64,000 nt of DNA, from the NCBI GenBank assembly GCA_023055355.1, contig JALJCS010000015.1:17969516-18033515 (forward strand), in the 5' to 3' direction. Shown piece by piece: positions 59,604 through 64,000 of this stretch (its first letter is position 1; every line of letters begins with the position of its first letter). The notes under the pieces were generated by a model. It was not told the DNA's origin, did no database searches, and saw only the letters and a program-made list of their open reading frames with translations. The position numbers and the translations under genes are program-made. The stretch is from Agelaius tricolor (Eukaryota; Chordata; Aves; Passeriformes; Icteridae).

Positions 59604-61320
59604 TCAGGAGCTGCCCCAGCCCGGAGGATGCTCTCACATGGGAGGCAGTAAACGCCCTTTGCTTTGCAGCACACACCAAAGGCTGCTCTGCACAGGGAAA
59701 TTCTTATTTTGGGCTGCATCTCAGTCTCTGAATCTTAGCTTGAGATGCAATTTGGCTCTCAAAAGGGGTTATTTTAATTTTTTTTTTCCTGGGCTTAGGG
59801 TTAATATTTTTTCTCAGAATTGAGTCATTGTGATTGAGTGACCTTAAATTTTGCACAATAGTAGTGATCCCTCTTATTTGAGATCCTTTTTTTATATAAT
59901 TCTATTAGCTCTATTATGTTTGTTTATGCTGTACACTTATTCTGCTCATTGTCCTTGCTGCTCAGGTTCAAAAAGTCATGTTACTAACAAAAGTAATAAT
60001 TCTGATTGCTGCAAATGTGGTTCTGAGTGTTGAAAATACTGGAAAATCAGGTGTGCTCATACAGCAGTTACATGAGAGCTTCAAAGAATTTCCTTTAAAT
60101 TTACCAAATCTTTAGGATTCATTAATATGTAAAACATTTCAGAGTGGCTTAAGGTAAAACACATTTCAAGGCAACTCACCCTGGAGCCAATTATACTGAA
60201 AGTTTTGCCAAAGTTCAAGATTTGAGCATTTCTAAAGGTTGTGGATAAACTCGTTTTTACACCCCTGACCTAGGTAAAAAACCCAAAATCCTTGTTATGA
60301 GTAAAATTTTGCCCCATTTGTAGAAAATAATTAAAATGAGGCAGAAGTAAATATTGCACCCTGTGGAAACTGCTGCTTTTCTGATTGCATTCTGCTAATT
60401 AGGGTGTCAGAAATGCTCATTCCCTGCACTCGAGTGGGGGAAACAGTTCCCATTTCATTAAAATACTCTGCTACTATTTTTAATCCCTTCCTTTTGCCAT
60501 CTGAGACTGTGCGCTGTGTTTGGAGCATTTTATTTTTCAAGATTAAAAAAAAAGAGGCAAGTTGGGGAGAAATACTTTACAAGCTTGTAAATTCTCATGA
60601 GGCTTTTCACATAAATCTCTTAGAAAATGTTAGATGGGTGTGTTTATTGAAGGGATTTTATTTAACTGTGGGAAAAGAGGGAATTCTTTGTCTGTCCCAG
60701 ATACTTTTTTACCTCCCAAAACCTCTCCTGCCTGGCCTGATTTGAAGTGGGCCATGTGATTTCCTCTCAGCTTTGGTCTGCACAACAAACAAAACACAGA
60801 CAAAATCATTTTCAGAAGCTATTCCCAGCATGAGGAAATTCAGTTAAATGGTGAAGCGTCATTAATTTTTATCAAGCCATATAAATGGAAGGAAATCTAA
60901 GTCTAAATAATAGAAAGGTCAAAATCATGGGTATCTATAGTTATTAGCAGAGCTTTATGGGGCATTCAGAATTGATATTCCCTAGTGACTCCTAAATCTA
61001 ATTTTATAATTGACAAATAAATATAATTGCTTGCCTTACAGTCATGATTATTTTTTTTTTCCCCTGTAGATCAAAGTGCTATAGACATGGAAAATTTATA
61101 TTCAATCCTCAGAACTTTGAAAAGTTATAACTGAAAGAGATACCTGGGTCTCTGAACCTTCCTTCATCTTGGACCTTTGATGTAGTAAAAGAGCATTTGG
61201 GAGATCACATCACACTCCCTGGTGGCTGCACTTGGCTCTACAGGGCTAAGAAAATAAATTTTTAAAAAACCCTAAATATTGGTGATTGGTATGGAGCTTA
61301 TTTTAGTGAAAGATTGCAGA
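59604..61320. other. CDH13 intron, no gene seen
   Basis: AT-rich intron. A 60-codon frame at 59851-60033 would encode a hydrophobic helix followed by a cysteine-rich tail, but there is no supporting context and I regard it as chance. Confidence 0.6.
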
Positions 61321-61921
61321 TGTGTTGACTAGGTGTGGCATTTTCAGCACAGGAATGCCATGATGGTTTTTCTGAGTGACCAGCACTGAACATGGTCAGG
61401 CATGTGCTGAAGGAGAGTAAAATGGTTGTAAAATGAGTGTCCTTCTTTAAAACTTGGTCATGAAGTCTTGGTAAAGCTGAGGTGGCAGCACAGCTGATGC
61501 CAGTGCTCATGCAGGGCCCTGTGGGATCTCAGCACATCGCTCCCGATGTCCAGGGATGCCAGGAGAACCCTTGGGGGTCTCAGAAACCCTGGAATGTTGC
61601 CAGGAGTGTTTGGTGGCTTGATTTTGATCCATCCACAGAAGTGACAGCAGTTTGAGGACATGAGAATCACTTTAGAGTGAAGGGTGTAAAAGGGACACAT
61701 TTATAGGGTGAGATATAAACTTTAAGGTTTTTGGTACAGGGGGTTATGGAGACAAAGATGGAGGGATCAGGGCGTGTCCCGTCCTTCTTCTTTCTTCTTC
61801 TTGTCCTCCATCTCCTGTGGTGATGTTGGCACTTGGGGATTGGTTTATGGTGAAGGTGCACTTGCTAACATGGGTGAAAAGTATTGGAAAATAAAGGTAA
61901 ATATCATGTACGTAGATTTTA

Positions 61922-61930
61922 GTATAAAAA
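61922..61930 (+). promoter_or_regulatory. Candidate TATA box of the solo LTR
   Basis: GTATAAAAA lies about 85 bp before AATAAA, which is the spacing expected across the end of U3 and the R region of a retroviral LTR. Activity is not shown by sequence. Confidence 0.4.
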
Positions 61931-62008
61931 GACATGACAGAGTGCCCTTGGCTGCCTTGCAGATCAGACCTCTGTTGGGGCAGACAGAAAATTTTGTAGA
62001 TAAGAAAC

Positions 62009-62014
62009 AATAAA
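62009..62014 (+). terminator. Candidate polyadenylation signal of the solo LTR
   Basis: AATAAA in the same sense as CDH13 transcription, so it could in principle cause premature intronic polyadenylation. No clear strong GT-rich downstream element was seen. Confidence 0.4.
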
Positions 62015-62119
62015 CAATCTGAAGATGGAAAAGCTGAAGAGTCCAGACTCGTCCTTTGGAACGCGTCCACCCAAGAACCGCCCTGCCCGTGTCCGGGCAC
62101 AGACAGACAGACAGACCCG

Positions 62120-64000
62120 ACAGGGCCCTTGCCAACCTGCTCCACCTGGGGGATGCTTCACACAATTCCTGTTTTCACATGCTCTTTCAGGCCTTTGGAG
62201 TCTTTTGACACTTTAAATTGGATTTACAGCAGTGTAATGAAATCCAAATCTGGCCTGTGAACAGCAAAAATCTACTTTACTCCTTCAGCAGCATGATCAT
62301 AGCTTTTGTTTTGCTTCCTGGTACTTGTTTTGCTTCCTGGTACTTGTTTTACCTTGTCCTGGCCTTTAGGAAATGTATAAATGTATAAAAAATGTATAAA
62401 ACCAGCTGATCTGAGGGTCTGACTTTCAATGTTACTTCAACTAAACCTCAATTTGAGCTGCTCAGTAAAAGATTTACAAATTCTATGTCTGTCCCATGTA
62501 GGGGCTTTACTGCCCATCTTTTACAGATTTTCTTCCACCTGTTGTTAAATTAATCCATTTTTGTACAAATTTTAATGCAAGAATGAAATCTGAGATGTGT
62601 CACAGTGTATGAAAATCAAGACAGATTTTATGCTGAACACAAAATTATCCCAGTTTTTTACTGTCTAGTGCAGCAGTCTAGAAACAGTGTTGATGTATTT
62701 GGAACAGCTTGCATGACCTAAAAGCACAAATGCTGCTCAGAAGGTGCTGCTTGTCCTCCTTGCATGACCATTCCCAGTGCTGGCCTAGAGTGAAATTATT
62801 TCAATTATAGTCAGTCATTAGTAGGAAGCACACATTTCCTCATATTAGAAAATGTTAATTTACTTTAAACTGATCCCTGTGTCTGAATCTGAGTGTTTGA
62901 GTTTTACCTAGGAATGGTATTTCTTATTCATTGATACTGATTTTAATTTATTACCATTGTAAAGTTATTTCAACTGAGCTCATGTTGTGCATATTCCTTT
63001 TATTAGGAATATTTGTGTCTTCAGCTGTATATTTTAAAGGTGTTTAGTTGCAGCAGGCAAAATTTTATGCAGAATTAGAATAACTGTGACATAATTAATT
63101 ACAACTACACTATAAAATTTGGTTTGTGAAGTAGCTCTTTCCTAAGTGTGAGCTCAACAAATGCGCAGCTTCTCTTTGCTACTGCTTTTAAAGGTTTTTA
63201 AACCCCAAGAACTGAGGTTAAAAATGAGGAGAGTAGAGTGGGTAACACCAGAAATGAGTCTGGGCTGTGTTCTTGGGCTGAAATGTGAGAAATAACACAT
63301 TTACAGGCCATGAATGGGGGGGTAGAAGGAGGAGAGGAAAACAAGAAACTCCCAACAGGGACCACACAGCAGTTTAAATCCTGGGTACCTGAGGATGGTG
63401 GTGCTAAAAAGATGCAGTTTCTGGAAGGAAAAGTTCCGTTCATTCTCAGTTCCATTCCCAATCCCGCTGATTTTCCCCCAAAAGCCTCGTGTCTGTCCTG
63501 CTGGCTTTGAGCATTCCCAGAGTGCCTGGGTCCCCCAGGGGTGCCAGGCAGGCCCTTTGTCTCCAGGGGTGACTTGAGAGCTGAACCTGCCCGGGTTAAA
63601 AATCCTGCCCTGGGATGTGTCTGAGAAGGGAAATGGGACAATTTTGGTTACTGTGATCAGGACAGAGCCACTCTCACCATCCCCAGTGCTCTGGAAATGC
63701 ATTGAACTCAGGATCTATCCCCAGCAGCCTCTCCTGCTCAGCCCCTCCCTGGGGATTTACCCAGGGATGTGCAGATGTTGTTCCCCTGCTCCAGCTGTGC
63801 CCTCCTGGTGCCCCAGCCCTGGGATGGCACAGCCTGGAGTCCCCATTTCCCTGCCCTCAGCCTCGGCAGGCTCTGAACTTTGCTGCTGTCTGTGTGTGAC
63901 TGAGTGAGCCCCTTGCAGCCCTGGCATTTCCCTTTAACCTTCCCTGGGATTTGCTGATGGCTCTGCTCTCCCTGCAATATTCTCTGGCCAGCACCGAAAA
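62120..64000. other. CDH13 intron to the window edge, no gene seen
   Basis: A 19-base unit TTGTTTTGCTTCCTGGTAC is doubled at 62306-62343. The last 700 bases are more GC-rich with overlapping open frames on both strands (up to 147 codons) that match no family I recognise. A repeat truncated by the window edge is possible there. Confidence 0.55.

Larger units (their letters stand above)
61321..62119 (+). mobile_element. Probable solo LTR, sense orientation
   Basis: The segment has LTR-like signals in order: a TATA box (GTATAAAAAGACATGACAGA) at 61921-61940, then about 85 bp later ACAATAAACAATCTGAAG with a polyadenylation signal at 62009-62014, then a U5-like stretch with GACAGACAGACAGACCCGACA. 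I associate AGAAAATTTTGTAGATAAGA next to this signal with songbird endogenous retrovirus LTRs, from memory. The chosen ends (TGTG.. and ..GACA) are provisional because no target duplication was found. No retroviral gene remnant is adjacent. Confidence 0.6.

Noticed and set aside
59851..60033. 60-codon frame with a hydrophobic helix and a CPCC/CCKC cysteine-rich tail
   Set aside because: Too short, without conserved context or gene neighbours, in AT-rich intron; T-rich DNA easily encodes hydrophobic stretches.

Overview
The window reads as avian nuclear DNA, most likely from a songbird. The evidence is a set of CR1 LINE fragments (the dominant bird retroposon), AT-rich intron-like sequence, and long terminal repeats (LTRs) of a style I associate with songbird genomes. 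The bird call rests on sequence seen here; the songbird refinement is inference from memory of repeat families. There are no bacterial features: no operons, no ribosome-binding-site-led genes and no CRISPR array.

Only one protein-coding segment can be supported. It is a 179-bp exon at 37747-37925 on the + strand, with a clean AG acceptor, a GTGAGT donor and one open frame. Its 59 complete codons match the second extracellular cadherin repeat of T-cadherin (CDH13, the GPI-anchored H-cadherin). Everything else is best explained as the two large introns flanking this exon: at least 37.7 kb upstream and 26 kb downstream, both running off the window.

Layout. 1-7.8 kb: AT-rich intron with poly(A) tracts. 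7.8-8.1 kb: a 39-bp minisatellite. 10.8-13.5 kb: three old CR1 fragments. 20.3-20.9 kb: a 38-bp minisatellite interrupted by a CR1. 23.6 kb: a (TA)n tract. 29.8-30.4 kb: an antisense solo LTR with an internal 32-bp minisatellite. 33.7-33.9 kb: two back-to-back tandem arrays. 37.4-37.6 kb: a CR1 ending about 105 bp before the exon. 39.6-43.5 kb: two copies of a 285-bp repeat, the second inserted in a CR1 with an 8-bp target duplication. 46.2 kb: a 15-bp array. 48.0-48.6 kb: a second solo LTR of the 29.8-kb family. 55.1-56.8 kb: a CR1 end, AT-rich DNA and a 19-bp array. 57.4-59.35 kb: a 1.95-kb decanucleotide minisatellite in strict 10-bp phase, followed by a 29-bp array. 61.3-62.1 kb: a probable sense-strand solo LTR.

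I found no new gene system. The unusual material is repeat biology. The decanucleotide array is long, indel-free and strongly strand-asymmetric, and it leaves all three antisense frames open by arithmetic rather than by coding. The nested insertions allow relative dating of several repeats.
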